NCBI GenBank assembly: GCA_943908475.1
Contig: CALTTG010000006.1
Span: 55,246 to 119,245, forward strand
Direction: 5' to 3'
Length of the DNA: 64,000 bases
Origin: an uncultured Burkholderiales bacterium
Lineage (GTDB): Bacteria; Pseudomonadota; Gammaproteobacteria; Burkholderiales; Burkholderiaceae_C
Of this stretch, positions 1 to 9,653 are shown in pieces (within the stretch, counting starts at the first letter, position 1; each line of letters opens with the position of its first letter). The translations under genes were made by a program, and so were the position numbers. Below the pieces are notes generated by a model that saw only the letters and a program-made list of their open reading frames with translations, was not told the origin of the DNA and ran no database searches.

Positions 1-1725
1 GCCCGACGCCATGATCACGGCCACCGGCTTTTTCTTCAGCCCCACTTCGGCGGGCTCGGCCAGCACGTAGGCCCCTTGGGTGATGACATCGGCATCGACC
101 TTGGGCGCGTAAGGCAGGTTCTGGCGCGACAACAGCAAGGCCGAGGGGCGGTTCTTGTTGGCAATCGCGATCGACCAGGCCACGGCCGTTTCCGTGGTGT
201 CGGCCGGGCGCCAGACGTCCAGACCGGGAATCAGACGCAGGCTGGCGGCATGTTCGACCGACTGGTGGGTCGGGCCGTCTTCGCCCAGGCCGATGGAGTC
301 GTGGGTGAACACATGGATCACGCGCTGCTTCATCAGCGCGGCCATGCGGATGGCGTTGCGGCTGTAGTCGCTGAAGGTCAGGAAGGTGCCGCCGTAGGGG
401 ATGAAGCCACCGTGCAGGGCCACACCGTTCATGATGGCGGCCATGCCGAATTCGCGCACACCGTAGTTGATGTGGCGGCCGGGTTTGCCGTCGGTCAGCA
501 CCGGCTTGCCTTCGTCGTCGAAACGCAGGGCGGGCGTGCTCTTGGTGTTGGTCAGGTTCGAGCCGGTCAGGTCGGCCGAGCCGCCCAGCAGTTCCGGCAG
601 GGCGGCGGTGAAGAACTCCAGGGCGATCTGGCTGGCCTTGCGGCTGGCCACGGTTTCGGCCTTGTCGTGGGCCGAGGCCACCGCCGCCACCGCGGTTTCG
701 GCGAAATTGGCAGGCAACTCGCCGGCCATGCGGCGCTTGAACTCGGAAGCCTTCTCGGGGAACGCCGCTTCGTACTTGGCAAACCGCTGGTTCCAGTCAT
801 TGACCAACAACTCGCCCTCGGCCTTGGCATCCCAGTCGGCATAGACCTCATCGGGGATCACGAAGGCATCGTGCGTCCAGCCAATGGCCTCGCGGGTGAG
901 CTTGATTTCATCGCCACCCAGGGGTTCGCCGTGGGCCTTGGCCGTGTTGGCGCGGTTGGGCGAGCCCTTGCCGATCGAGGTCTTGCACACGATCAGCGTG
1001 GGCTTGTCCTTGCTCATCTTGGCGCGGGCGATGGCACCGTCGACGTCGTCCACGTCGTGACCATCGACCATGTCGATCACGTTCCAGCCACAGGCTTCAA
1101 AGCGCTTGGGGGTGTCGTCGATGAACCAGGGGGCCACTTGGCCGTCGATGGAGATGCCGTTGTCGTCGTACAGGGCGATCAGCTTGTTGAGCTTCCAGGC
1201 GCCGGCCAGGGCCACGGCCTCGTGGCTGATGCCTTCCATCAGGCAACCGTCGCCCAGGAAGGCGAAGGTGTGGTGGTTGACGATGGTGTGGCCGTCGACG
1301 TTGAACTCGGCGGCCAGCAGCTTCTCAGCCAGGGCAAAGCCCACGGCATTGGTGATGCCCTGCCCCAGCGGACCCGTGGTGGTTTCCACGCCCGGGGTGA
1401 TGCCCACCTCGGGGTGGCCCGGGGTCTTGCTGTGCATTTGGCGGAAGTTCTTGAGCTCTTGCAAGGGCAGGTCGTAACCCGTCAGGTGCAGCAAGGCGTA
1501 GATCAGCATCGACGCGTGGCCGTTGGACAGCACGAAGCGGTCGCGATCGGCCCACTGCGGTTGCGCCGGATGGTGACGCAGGTGACGGCCCCAGAGCGCC
1601 ACGGCCATGTCCGCCATGCCCATGGGGGCGCCGGGGTGGCCGGAATTGGCTTGCTGAACAGCATCCATCGCCAGCGCGCGGATGGCGTTGGCCATGGCGG
1701 TGACGTTCTTGGTGTTTTCTTGCAT
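1..1725 (-). CDS. tkt: Transketolase, C-terminus cut by window edge
   Basis: Thiamine-diphosphate enzyme that moves two-carbon ketol units between sugar phosphates in the pentose phosphate pathway (and the Calvin cycle where present); cytoplasmic. The 575 visible codons start at ATG 1725 and run off the left edge, so about the last 90-110 residues of a usual 660-680 are missing. The N-terminus carries ANAIRALAMDAV then SGHPGAPMGMAD, typical of the family, and the cofactor-binding GDGCLMEG motif lies near residue 155-160. The visible end reads PVAVIMASG, which in the family opens the C-terminal domain. A terminator separates it from the pilin gene upstream, so it probably has its own promoter in 1726-1789. 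Identity is secure; which paralogue it is cannot be told. Confidence 0.96.
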   Translation of the reverse strand, partial: MQENTKNVTAMANAIRALAMDAVQQANSGHPGAPMGMADMAVALWGRHLRHHPAQPQWADRDRFVLSNGHASMLIYALLHLTGYDLPLQELKNFRQMHSKTPGHPEVGITPGVETTTGPLGQGITNAVGFALAEKLLAAEFNVDGHTIVNHHTFAFLGDGCLMEGISHEAVALAGAWKLNKLIALYDDNGISIDGQVAPWFIDDTPKRFEACGWNVIDMVDGHDVDDVDGAIARAKMSKDKPTLIVCKTSIGKGSPNRANTAKAHGEPLGGDEIKLTREAIGWTHDAFVIPDEVYADWDAKAEGELLVNDWNQRFAKYEAAFPEKASEFKRRMAGELPANFAETAVAAVASAHDKAETVASRKASQIALEFFTAALPELLGGSADLTGSNLTNTKSTPALRFDDEGKPVLTDGKPGRHINYGVREFGMAAIMNGVALHGGFIPYGGTFLTFSDYSRNAIRMAALMKQRVIHVFTHDSIGLGEDGPTHQSVEHAASLRLIPGLDVWRPADTTETAVAWSIAIANKNRPSALLLSRQNLPYAPKVDADVITQGAYVLAEPAEVGLKKKPVAVIMASG

Positions 1726-1789
1726 GGTCTGGGGCGAGGCAAGTGGGTGGGAAAGGCGGGATTTTAGCCCGGGTGCAAGGGGCCAAAGA

Positions 1790-1815
1790 AAAAGCCCGCC
1801 GAAGCGGGCTTTTTC
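1790..1815 (-). terminator. Rho-independent terminator of the pilin gene
   Basis: On the minus strand a GCCCGC stem with a TTCG-type loop is followed by TTTTTCTTT. It begins 16 bases after the pilin stop codon and insulates the pilin gene from tkt. Confidence 0.85.
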
Positions 1816-1830
1816 AAGTCAACCGAGAGA

Positions 1831-2319
1831 TCAGTTGGGGAAACCAGTGTTGGCGCGTTCGCAGTTGGTGCCTGACGAAGTGATGACCCATGTGAGGTCA
1901 TTGCCGTTGGCCACACCGGCCGTGATGCCGGAAGGAGTCATCGTGATCGTGCAGTCACCAGCTTGGGCATTGCCAACAATCGAGATGGCCAAAGTCGTGG
2001 TGTCGATGGAAAAGGGATTGGCCGTAGCACCGTTGGGAATGGTCGGGGGCGTGGCCGAGCGCAGGTTGCCTGCGGTGACCAAGTTGGCCATGCTGTTGCA
2101 AGAGGCCACAGCGCCAGCGTTCTCTTGCAAGCACTGGGCGATCGCTTGCTGCACACCCGCCACAGCGGCCACGTTGGCGGCCCAGCGCGACTTGGTGGTG
2201 TAGTCACGGTACTGGGGCACGGCCACAGCGGCCAGAATGCCGATGATCGCGACAACGATCATCAGTTCGATCAGGGTAAAGCCCTTTTGGACTTGCTTGC
2301 GTGCGCGGCGGATGTTCAT
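1831..2319 (-). CDS. pilA: Type IV major pilin, PilA-like
   Basis: Subunit of type IV pili, which extend and retract for twitching motility, attachment and DNA uptake. The prepilin leader is short and basic (MNIRRARKQVQKG), then PilD would cleave before FTLIELMIVVAIIGILAAVAVPQ, with Glu at mature position 5 as the class requires. The mature domain carries a C-terminal Cys pair (about residues 134 and 156 of 162) that should form the D-region disulfide. The open frame extends far upstream, but ATG 2319 is the real start: it has AGGAG seven bases before it and directly precedes the leader. A good sigma-54 promoter lies 90 bases upstream. No other pil genes are in the window; a minor-pilin role is possible, but the single-gene unit with its own terminator favours the major pilin. 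Confidence 0.92.
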   Translation of the reverse strand: MNIRRARKQVQKGFTLIELMIVVAIIGILAAVAVPQYRDYTTKSRWAANVAAVAGVQQAIAQCLQENAGAVASCNSMANLVTAGNLRSATPPTIPNGATANPFSIDTTTLAISIVGNAQAGDCTITMTPSGITAGVANGNDLTWVITSSGTNCERANTGFPN

Positions 2320-2408
2320 GGTGTACTCCTGATGGGCCGGAGGCCCTGCTACGTTGGGTGGGAGATCGATCAGCCCGATGGGGACACTGACCGTCACGCT
2401 TTCTTCAT

Positions 2409-2424
2409 TGCGAACGGCGTGCCA
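2409..2424 (-). promoter_or_regulatory. Sigma-54 (RpoN) promoter of the pilin gene
   Basis: Read on the minus strand: TGGCACG-N4-TCGCA, against the consensus TGGCACG-N4-TTGCW, one mismatch. The -24 GG and -12 GC are exactly spaced. It lies about 90 bases before the pilA ATG, implying a leader of about 75-80 bases. RpoN with PilSR control of pilA is established in related bacteria. Confidence 0.75.
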
Positions 2425-2575
2425 ACCCCCTCGTTCGAGGGAACCTGCCAATTTCCGCACGTTTTCCCGAAGCATTCGGGCCGAGCGGATACAAGTGGAG
2501 AGCTTTCTGTCACTTTGGGGTCGACCAAAACCGTCACACCACCACCGCGACTGACAATTTTTGTCAACTGAAGCG

Positions 2576-3391
2576 TCAGAGGTCGGCGGCAGGCGCGTCA
2601 AAGCGCTGGCCTTCGCGAAGCGGCTCGATCCGATGTCGGCTGTCCAGGGCACGAATTTGGGACAGCACGGCGGGCACTTCGCCGGGCTTGGGGTGGGTGA
2701 TGAACACACTCACCTCACCGTCGAGTTGCGTCAACTCCTTGGCCAGACTCTGGGGCGAGAGGTGCCCGCTGATGTCGGCCAGGTGGGCTTCGTCGTTGCC
2801 GAACGCGGTCTCGATCACCAACTGCGCAATGCGCTGTCCCTGCAAGGCTTGCCACAAGCGCGGGTTCGGTCCGGTGTCGCCGGTGTAGACCCACAAGCCC
2901 TGAGGCGTCTGCACCCCAAAACCCACCGCAGGCACCGTGTGTGCGGCGGGCAGCACCGTGACCAAACGGTCGGGCCGGTCCCCTCGCGCGGGAAAGCTCA
3001 ACACCTGGCCCACCTCGATCTCGTGCAGGGTCAAGATCGGGTGGGACGCGCTGGGCAACCGAGAAAAGTCTGGCCAGATCACGCCATTGAGGATGTGCGC
3101 TTTCAGTGCGGCGATCGTGGCCGGCAGGGCATGAACGCGAATCGGGCGCAGGTCGGCCAGGCCACCCGGCCCTTGCCGCAAACGGATGACGCTGTCGGCC
3201 AGCAGCGGCACACTGAGGAGGTGGTCAAGGTGGCTGTGGCTGAGCAGGATGTGGTCGACCCGGGCCAGCTCATCGAGCCGGAGCTCACCCACACCGCTGC
3301 CTGCATCGATGAGGATGTCGTCGTCCAGCAAAAAGGCCGTGGTGTGGCACCGCGCGGCAATCGATCCGTGACAACCCAGGACGCGGATCAT
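2576..3391 (-). CDS. Metallo-beta-lactamase-fold phosphodiesterase, class II cyclic-nucleotide type
   Basis: Protein of 271 residues with the metal-binding motif H52-x-H54-x-D56-H57 (SHSHLDH), a further His in the AAHTVP segment near residue 150, Asp in YTGDTG near residue 170, and a late ITHPKPGE motif. The arrangement and length fit the class II 3',5'-cyclic-nucleotide phosphodiesterase group; no signal peptide is seen, so it should be cytoplasmic. It is the last gene of a kinase-phosphatase-FHA cassette, 15 bases after the FHA gene, which suggests a signalling role, perhaps clearing cAMP. Substrate is not shown by the sequence; a general MBL-fold hydrolase is the alternative. Confidence 0.8.
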   Translation of the reverse strand: MIRVLGCHGSIAARCHTTAFLLDDDILIDAGSGVGELRLDELARVDHILLSHSHLDHLLSVPLLADSVIRLRQGPGGLADLRPIRVHALPATIAALKAHILNGVIWPDFSRLPSASHPILTLHEIEVGQVLSFPARGDRPDRLVTVLPAAHTVPAVGFGVQTPQGLWVYTGDTGPNPRLWQALQGQRIAQLVIETAFGNDEAHLADISGHLSPQSLAKELTQLDGEVSVFITHPKPGEVPAVLSQIRALDSRHRIEPLREGQRFDAPAADL

Positions 3392-3406
3392 GCGTGGGCT
3401 CCCCGG

Positions 3407-4162
3407 TCAGGCCTGCACAAACTGCATCTGGGTGCCGGCCAGCTCAATCACGTCGCCGTGCTTGAGGTGCACGGGCTCACTGGCCACCGGCTCGCCATTG
3501 ACCGACGGACGCGCAGCGCCTTCCACGTGAGCGAACACATACCCACCAGGGCGCTTGGTGATGGAGGCCACCTGCACGCCGGGCTTGCCGACGGTGGTGA
3601 CCACCTTGGTCAATTGCACCTCGCGACCGGCCGCAGCGCCGTTGAGCACTTTGATGGACGCCGCCAGTGGCACGCCCAACCCGCCGAGCCCTGTGTTGCC
3701 AAAACCCGCCGTGGCGGCCGGATTGACGCCCTGGGCGTGGGCCGGCATCACCGGCCGGGACGGCGCGACCGACGACAAGGGCGCAGGGGACGTGGGCGAA
3801 GGCGACATGGCAGGCATGGGACGGGCCGCACCCGAGCCAGGGCGAATCACCATGGTTTTCTCGAAATCGGGAGCTTCTTCGCCGATGTACTTGATCTTGT
3901 ACTTGCCGATTTCGACCGTGTCGTTGTGTTGCAGCAGTTGCTTTTTGACGGCACGTCCGTTGATGTAGGTGCCGTTGGTGCTGTTGAGGTCTTCGATGAA
4001 CACGTCACTGCCCACCAGCTGCAACACGGCGTGTTCGCCGCTGACCGCCAGGTTGTCAATGACGATGTCGTTGTAGGGACGGCGGCCCAACGAGGTCTTG
4101 TCCTTGGTGATCTGAACCTCCTTGATCACCACCCCGTCCAGCGAGACGACCAGCTTTCCCAT
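3407..4162 (-). CDS. Protein with two FHA domains
   Basis: A 251-residue cytoplasmic phosphothreonine reader. The N-terminal FHA domain (about residues 5-95) has all the key residues: G26-R27, S41-G-E-H44 and N60-S-T-N63-G64. A Pro/Ala/Ser-rich linker (about 105-165) leads to a second, more diverged FHA domain (about 165-250, with KPG, PSVNG and HGD). It lies 34 bases after a PP2C phosphatase gene and in line with a Ser/Thr kinase gene, so it is probably a substrate or adaptor of that kinase. The second domain lacks the classic SxxH, so it may bind without phosphopeptide recognition. Confidence 0.88.
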   Translation of the reverse strand: MGKLVVSLDGVVIKEVQITKDKTSLGRRPYNDIVIDNLAVSGEHAVLQLVGSDVFIEDLNSTNGTYINGRAVKKQLLQHNDTVEIGKYKIKYIGEEAPDFEKTMVIRPGSGAARPMPAMSPSPTSPAPLSSVAPSRPVMPAHAQGVNPAATAGFGNTGLGGLGVPLAASIKVLNGAAAGREVQLTKVVTTVGKPGVQVASITKRPGGYVFAHVEGAARPSVNGEPVASEPVHLKHGDVIELAGTQMQFVQA

Positions 4163-4196
4163 GCGTTACCTCTTGGGTCTATGAACTCTGTTGATG

Positions 4197-4997
4197 TCAG
4201 GAACCACTGCCCAGGCGCCGGAATGGCCACCAACTTTTGGACGTCGGCTCGGCTTCGCCTTTTGCGCGAACCAGCACCACTGCGATGTTATCTCGACCGC
4301 CCGCCGCATTGGCCGCAGAAATGAGGGCGTGTGCCCGTTCAGACAACGATTCTGTCGAACGCAGGATGTCTTCAATCTGTCGATCGTGCAGCATGTCCGA
4401 CAGGCCATCGGAGCACATCAGGAGGGTGTCATCGCTTTGCAACTCGTGTGCCCGGGTTTCGAGCAGCACGAAATCTTCCACGCCCACCGCCCGGGTGACC
4501 AGGTTCTTGTTGGCCGACACCGCCGCTTGCTCGGGGGTCAGGATGCCCGCATCGATCTGCTCCTGAAGCAGGGAGTGGTCTTTGGTGATCTGTTGCAAGA
4601 CGCCGCCTCGAAAGCGGTAAGCCCGGGAATCCCCGATGTGGCCCACCAGCGCACGCCCCGAGCGAAACACCGACACCACCAGGGTGGTGCCCATGCCCGC
4701 GTACGTGGGGTTGGAGTTGGCGGCGGTGAATATGGCCCGGTTGGCGTTGTCGACGCAGATGTCCATGGCGCGCTTGACGTCGGCATCGGTGGCGGACTTG
4801 GAGGCCTCGAACAACCAGCGGACCATCTCGCCCAAGATGAAGTCGCACGCCATCTGGCTGGCCACCTCACCGGCGTTGTAGCCGCCCATGCCGTCGGCGA
4901 GCACGGCCACGCCCGCCTCCGGGTCGGTGGCGATGCAATCCTCGTTGTTGGCGCGAACACGCCCTGTGTCTGTGAGACTGAAGAACTCGAAGTCCAT
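4197..4997 (-). CDS. PP2C-family Ser/Thr protein phosphatase
   Basis: Metal-dependent phosphatase that would reverse the neighbouring kinase. Motifs in order: RANNED (metal-binding Asp20), LADGMGG (Asp35), TTLVV, GDSRAYRFR, MCSDGLSD and GGRDNIAVVLV, i.e. a complete PP2C core in 266 residues with no membrane segment. I chose ATG 4997 because MDFEFFSLTDTGRVR is the usual family start. A TTG at 5024 overlapping the kinase stop could add nine residues and would give translational coupling; neither start has a strong Shine-Dalgarno. It is the second gene of the kinase cassette. Confidence 0.92.
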   Translation of the reverse strand: MDFEFFSLTDTGRVRANNEDCIATDPEAGVAVLADGMGGYNAGEVASQMACDFILGEMVRWLFEASKSATDADVKRAMDICVDNANRAIFTAANSNPTYAGMGTTLVVSVFRSGRALVGHIGDSRAYRFRGGVLQQITKDHSLLQEQIDAGILTPEQAAVSANKNLVTRAVGVEDFVLLETRAHELQSDDTLLMCSDGLSDMLHDRQIEDILRSTESLSERAHALISAANAAGGRDNIAVVLVRAKGEAEPTSKSWWPFRRLGSGS

Positions 4998-5020
4998 GGC
5001 GGGATTGTGACCGGAAACCT

Positions 5021-6526
5021 TCAATCCAGACCGATGTCGACGGCTGGCGGCAACATGGACAGCACCGCGCGCAAATCTTCGGCCATCTGGTGGCCGTCGG
5101 CGTACCGGGTGTTGGGGTGTTTTTGCAGCGCCAGGGCCACCACATCGGCCAAAGCGGGTGGCAAGTCGGGACGCAGGCTGCAGACGCTGGGCGCCTCATC
5201 TTGGGCGATGGCACGCATCAGCACCGCCATGCTGTCGTTGCGGTATGGCAACTCGCCGGTGAGCAACTGGAACAGTGTCACCCCCAGCGAATACAGGTCA
5301 GACCGACCATCGATGGTCTGCCCCGAAAGTTGCTCGGGCGACATGAAGGTGGGCGTGCCCAGCACCACCCCCGTGCGCGTTCGGGCGGCATCGACCACGC
5401 GCGCCACGCCGAAATCCATCAGCTTCACGGCGCCTTGGTTCAGGTCCACCATGATGTTGGCAGGCTTGATGTCGCGGTGGGTCACCCCTCGCGAGTGCGC
5501 GTAGGCCAGGGCATCGGCCACTCGGGCCCCGATGGCCAGCACGGTGTCCACCGGCAGCAACTGATCGCGGCTGCTGTAGTGGGAGAGCTCGGTGCCTTGC
5601 ACCAACTCCATCGCAATGAAGGCCAGGCCTTCGATCTCCCCAGCATCCAGCGTGGCCACGATGTCCGGGTGGTCCAAGCGCCCCGCCATCTCGGCCTCGC
5701 GCAAAAAACGAGAGCGGGCATCGATCAAGTCATTGCCACTGAACTCGGTGGCCAACGACATCGTTTTGAGCGCCACATGGCGATTGGTGGCAGGGTCATA
5801 GCCCATGTAGACGGCGCCCATGGCCCCCCGACCAATCTCCCGGTCCACGATGTACTTGCCCAACTGCTTTTGGGTCACCGTGGGCAAGGGCTGGGCGGGC
5901 ACCGTGCCCCATGTGTTGACGGCGGCGTTTTGCGCCAGGCCACGGGCGCGCATGAGGCGGAGCTTGATGTCGCGCCATTGGGGATCGACGTCGGCCATGT
6001 GTTCGTACACGTCTCGGGCCGCATCGAAACGCTGTTCGCGCTCGAAGGCGGTGGCCACGCGTTCCATCAACTCCAGGCAGGCGGCAGCCTGCTCGGAATC
6101 GGGATGGAAGCCTTTCAAACGCTCCCAAGCCTTGTCGGCTGGACCATCTTGCAGATCGCGCAAGGCTTTTTCGATGCGGCGCTGATCGGCCAACACCGGG
6201 TCGTCAGGCGGCAGGGATGAGGGGCCGAAGTCGCTGTGGAATCCGGAGCCGTAGTCCGAGGGCACCGGTTCGCTGTGCTGAAAGTTCAGGTAAGACAACA
6301 CCGTTTCGGGGCCACGGTCGTCCGCCCGTTGTCGACGGGCCACAGCACGGCGAGCCTTGGCCCGACTGGCGGCCAGTTCAGCCGCTTGTTCGGCATCGCT
6401 GGCAGCCGGCCGCGTGGGCGCAGCCCCCCGTTGGGGAGACGACTCTGGCCGCGTGACCTGCCAGATCCACCACACGGCCAAGGCCAACAACAACACGGCC
6501 ACACCACCCAAGAACCACCAGGTCAT
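5021..6526 (-). CDS. Membrane-anchored Ser/Thr protein kinase
   Basis: Hanks-type kinase of 501 residues. An N-terminal membrane helix (about residues 3-23) is followed by an Ala/Arg-rich segment and a helical, TPR-like region (about 110-200). The kinase domain covers about 223-490: glycine loop GRGAMG (232-237), Lys254 in VALK, catalytic H350-R-D352, K354-x-x-N, D371-F-G and SPE in place of APE. All catalytic residues are present. Both kinase and linker should lie in the cytoplasm only if the N-terminus is periplasmic, which the single helix allows. GGGAG-like RBS precedes the ATG by five bases. It heads the kinase-PP2C-FHA-phosphodiesterase unit; no type VI secretion genes are nearby. Confidence 0.93.
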   Translation of the reverse strand: MTWWFLGGVAVLLLALAVWWIWQVTRPESSPQRGAAPTRPAASDAEQAAELAASRAKARRAVARRQRADDRGPETVLSYLNFQHSEPVPSDYGSGFHSDFGPSSLPPDDPVLADQRRIEKALRDLQDGPADKAWERLKGFHPDSEQAAACLELMERVATAFEREQRFDAARDVYEHMADVDPQWRDIKLRLMRARGLAQNAAVNTWGTVPAQPLPTVTQKQLGKYIVDREIGRGAMGAVYMGYDPATNRHVALKTMSLATEFSGNDLIDARSRFLREAEMAGRLDHPDIVATLDAGEIEGLAFIAMELVQGTELSHYSSRDQLLPVDTVLAIGARVADALAYAHSRGVTHRDIKPANIMVDLNQGAVKLMDFGVARVVDAARTRTGVVLGTPTFMSPEQLSGQTIDGRSDLYSLGVTLFQLLTGELPYRNDSMAVLMRAIAQDEAPSVCSLRPDLPPALADVVALALQKHPNTRYADGHQMAEDLRAVLSMLPPAVDIGLD

Positions 6527-6543
6527 CGGCGCTCCCTCTGGAC

Positions 6544-6567
6544 CGCCGGGCGCTCACTCGCCCGGCG
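6544..6567. other. Perfect hairpin between terC and the kinase gene
   Basis: Nine-base stem CGCCGGGCG with a six-base loop. T-run follows only on the plus strand, so on the minus strand it is more likely an mRNA-processing or stability element than a terminator. Confidence 0.5.
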
Positions 6568-6579
6568 TTTTGACTACGA

Positions 6580-7272
6580 TCAATCGGCTTTGGCTCGGCG
6601 GGCCAACAAGGTGCCCACCATGAAGACCGACAACGCCCCCGCGATGCCGAAGGTGTAACGCACGGCTTCGGTCTGAGGGATGTACCCGGTCACCGCAGGG
6701 TCAGTGACGGCCAGCGTCCCGGCAATCCAGCCCAGCAACATGCCCCCCCCCGTGATGATGAGCGGGAAGCGGTCCATCAGCTTGAGCACCAAGGTGCTGC
6801 CCCAAACAATGATCGGGATGCTGACCAGCAGGCCAAAGATCACCAACGGCATCTGGTGTGCAGGATCGCCAGAGCCTTGTGCCGCCCCAGCAATGCCAAT
6901 GACGTTGTCCACGCTCATGACGAAGTCGGCGACGATGATGGTCTTGATGGCGCCCAGCAAACGGTCACTGCCTTTGACGTCATGCGACTCTTCTTCCGGC
7001 ACCAGCAACTTGACGCCGATCCAGACCAGCAGGGCCGCGCCGATCAGCTTGAGCCACGGCAGCGACAACAAGGACATGGCGAAGAAAATCAGCACCACGC
7101 GCAACGCGATGGCACCGGCCGTGCCCCAAAAAATGCCCTTCTTGCGAAGGTCGGCGGGGAGATTTCGACAGGCCAGGGCAATGACAACAGCGTTGTCACC
7201 GCCCAGCAGGATGTCAATCATCACGATCTGGCCCACAGCGAGCCAGAATTCGGGGGTCATCAAAGATTCCAT
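6580..7272 (-). CDS. TerC-family integral membrane protein
   Basis: Multi-spanning inner-membrane protein of 230 residues. It starts MESLMTPEFWLAVGQ and has the family hallmark LGGDNAVVIALACRNLP in helix one and the matching DFVMSVDNVIGIAG near residue 110, the two acidic segments thought to form the metal path. TerC/Alx proteins have been linked to manganese export and to metal loading of exported proteins; the old tellurite name is not evidence of resistance here. ATG 7272 was chosen by family length; the frame opens 90 bases earlier without a credible start. A strong terminator sits only 10 bases before this start (see findings). The next ATG, at 7260, is a possible alternative. Confidence 0.88.
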   Translation of the reverse strand: MESLMTPEFWLAVGQIVMIDILLGGDNAVVIALACRNLPADLRKKGIFWGTAGAIALRVVLIFFAMSLLSLPWLKLIGAALLVWIGVKLLVPEEESHDVKGSDRLLGAIKTIIVADFVMSVDNVIGIAGAAQGSGDPAHQMPLVIFGLLVSIPIIVWGSTLVLKLMDRFPLIITGGGMLLGWIAGTLAVTDPAVTGYIPQTEAVRYTFGIAGALSVFMVGTLLARRAKAD

Positions 7273-7281
7273 GGTTCCAAC

Positions 7282-7314
7282 AAAAAAACGCAGCCCCTGA
7301 GTGTAGGGGCTGCG
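7282..7314 (-). terminator. Terminator of sucCD, abutting the terC start
   Basis: Minus strand: nine-base stem CGCAGCCCC/GGGGCTGCG with an eight-base loop followed by seven T. It ends 10 bases before the terC ATG and begins about 65 bases after the sucD stop. Confidence 0.9.
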
Positions 7315-7378
7315 GGTGGTGCCCGGCACGCAAGGAACGCGCCTGAGCAAGGGGGGCGTCAAGACGGCATCAAGCGCG

Positions 7379-8272
7379 TCAGATCAACGACTTGAGGATG
7401 CGACCCATCTCTGACGGGTTGCGGGTGACCTTGAAGCCACACTCCTCCATGATGGCCAGCTTGGCATCGGCGGTGTCGGCACCGCCAGAGATCAAGGCAC
7501 CTGCATGGCCCATGCGTTTGCCCGGAGGGGCGGTCACGCCAGCGATGAAACCCACGATGGGTTTCTTCATGTGGGCCTTGCACCATTCGGCAGCCTCGGC
7601 TTCATCGGGGCCGCCGATTTCACCGATCATGATCACCGCATCGGTGTCGGGGTCGTCGTTGAAGGCGCGCATCACATCGATGTGCTTGAGCCCGTTGATC
7701 GGGTCGCCGCCGATGCCGACGGCGCTGGATTGCCCCAGGCCGAGTTCGGTCAACTGCGCCACGGCTTCATACGTCAGCGTGCCCGAACGCGAGACCACGC
7801 CAATGCGGCCCTTGCGATGGATGTGGCCGGGCATGATGCCAATCTTGATTTCTTCGGGCGTGATCAGGCCAGGGCAGTTGGGGCCCAGCAGCAAGGTCTT
7901 CTTGCCGCCGGCCGCTTCCTTGGCCTTCATCTTGTTGCGCACCATCAGCATGTCGCGCACGGGAATGCCTTCGGTGATGGCAATCACCAGGTCCAGGTCG
8001 GCTTCGACGGCTTCCCAGATGGCTTCAGCGGCCCCGGCGGGCGGCACGTAAATGACCGAGACGGTGGCGCCAGTTTGCTGAGACGCTTCCTTGACCGAAG
8101 CGTAGATGGGGATGTCCGAGAACTTCTCGCCGGCCTTCTTGGGGTTCACGCCCGCCACGAACGCGTTCTTGCCATTGGCATAGGCCTGGCAACCGAGGGT
8201 GTGGAACTGACCGGTCTTGCCCGTGATGCCCTGGGTGATGACCTTGGTGTCCTTGTTGATGAGGATGCTCAT
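7379..8272 (-). CDS. sucD: Succinyl-CoA synthetase, alpha subunit
   Basis: Couples succinyl-CoA cleavage to nucleoside triphosphate synthesis in the citric acid cycle, with SucC. The 297 residues include the CoA-binding start (SILINKDTKVITQGITGKTG), GPNCPGLITP, and the phosphohistidine region MGHAGALISGG with the active His near residue 246. Length is normal. It lies 20 bases after sucC and ends in a strong terminator, so the two genes form a unit. Confidence 0.97.
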   Translation of the reverse strand: MSILINKDTKVITQGITGKTGQFHTLGCQAYANGKNAFVAGVNPKKAGEKFSDIPIYASVKEASQQTGATVSVIYVPPAGAAEAIWEAVEADLDLVIAITEGIPVRDMLMVRNKMKAKEAAGGKKTLLLGPNCPGLITPEEIKIGIMPGHIHRKGRIGVVSRSGTLTYEAVAQLTELGLGQSSAVGIGGDPINGLKHIDVMRAFNDDPDTDAVIMIGEIGGPDEAEAAEWCKAHMKKPIVGFIAGVTAPPGKRMGHAGALISGGADTADAKLAIMEECGFKVTRNPSEMGRILKSLI

Positions 8273-8292
8273 GATGTCTTTTTCCTGGGCTG

Positions 8293-9453
<1,161 letters not shown>

Positions 9454-9653
9454 GGAATGACTCGCGGGGTGATGTTGAGTTCTTGTCGAACAGGACAAAA
9501 CCTTCAGGCCGATCGGGCGCTGAAGGCGCGACGCAGAGGAATGGTGATTCCTGCGGTGCAGCAATCAGCATAGCACCAGCGTCATTTCCGAGGGGCTGCC
9601 CAGACCGCGTCCATGGGGCCTAAGGCACAACTTTGCGGGTTAACCCCGAAGAA

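Noticed and set aside
76..1767. Open frame of 563 codons on the plus strand
   Set aside because: It is antisense to the transketolase gene; the high GC content keeps opposite frames open. No family features.
2561..4324. Open frame of 587 codons on the plus strand
   Set aside because: Antisense to the phosphodiesterase and FHA genes, crosses their intergenic gap, and has random composition.
3407..6526. Part of a type VI secretion locus
   Set aside because: No tss genes in the window; the neighbours are housekeeping genes.
6580..7272. Tellurite resistance function for the TerC protein
   Set aside because: The name is historical; no other ter genes occur here.
9640..9649. GGGTTAACCC palindrome after recX
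   Set aside because: Too short and without a T-run to be called a terminator; likely chance.
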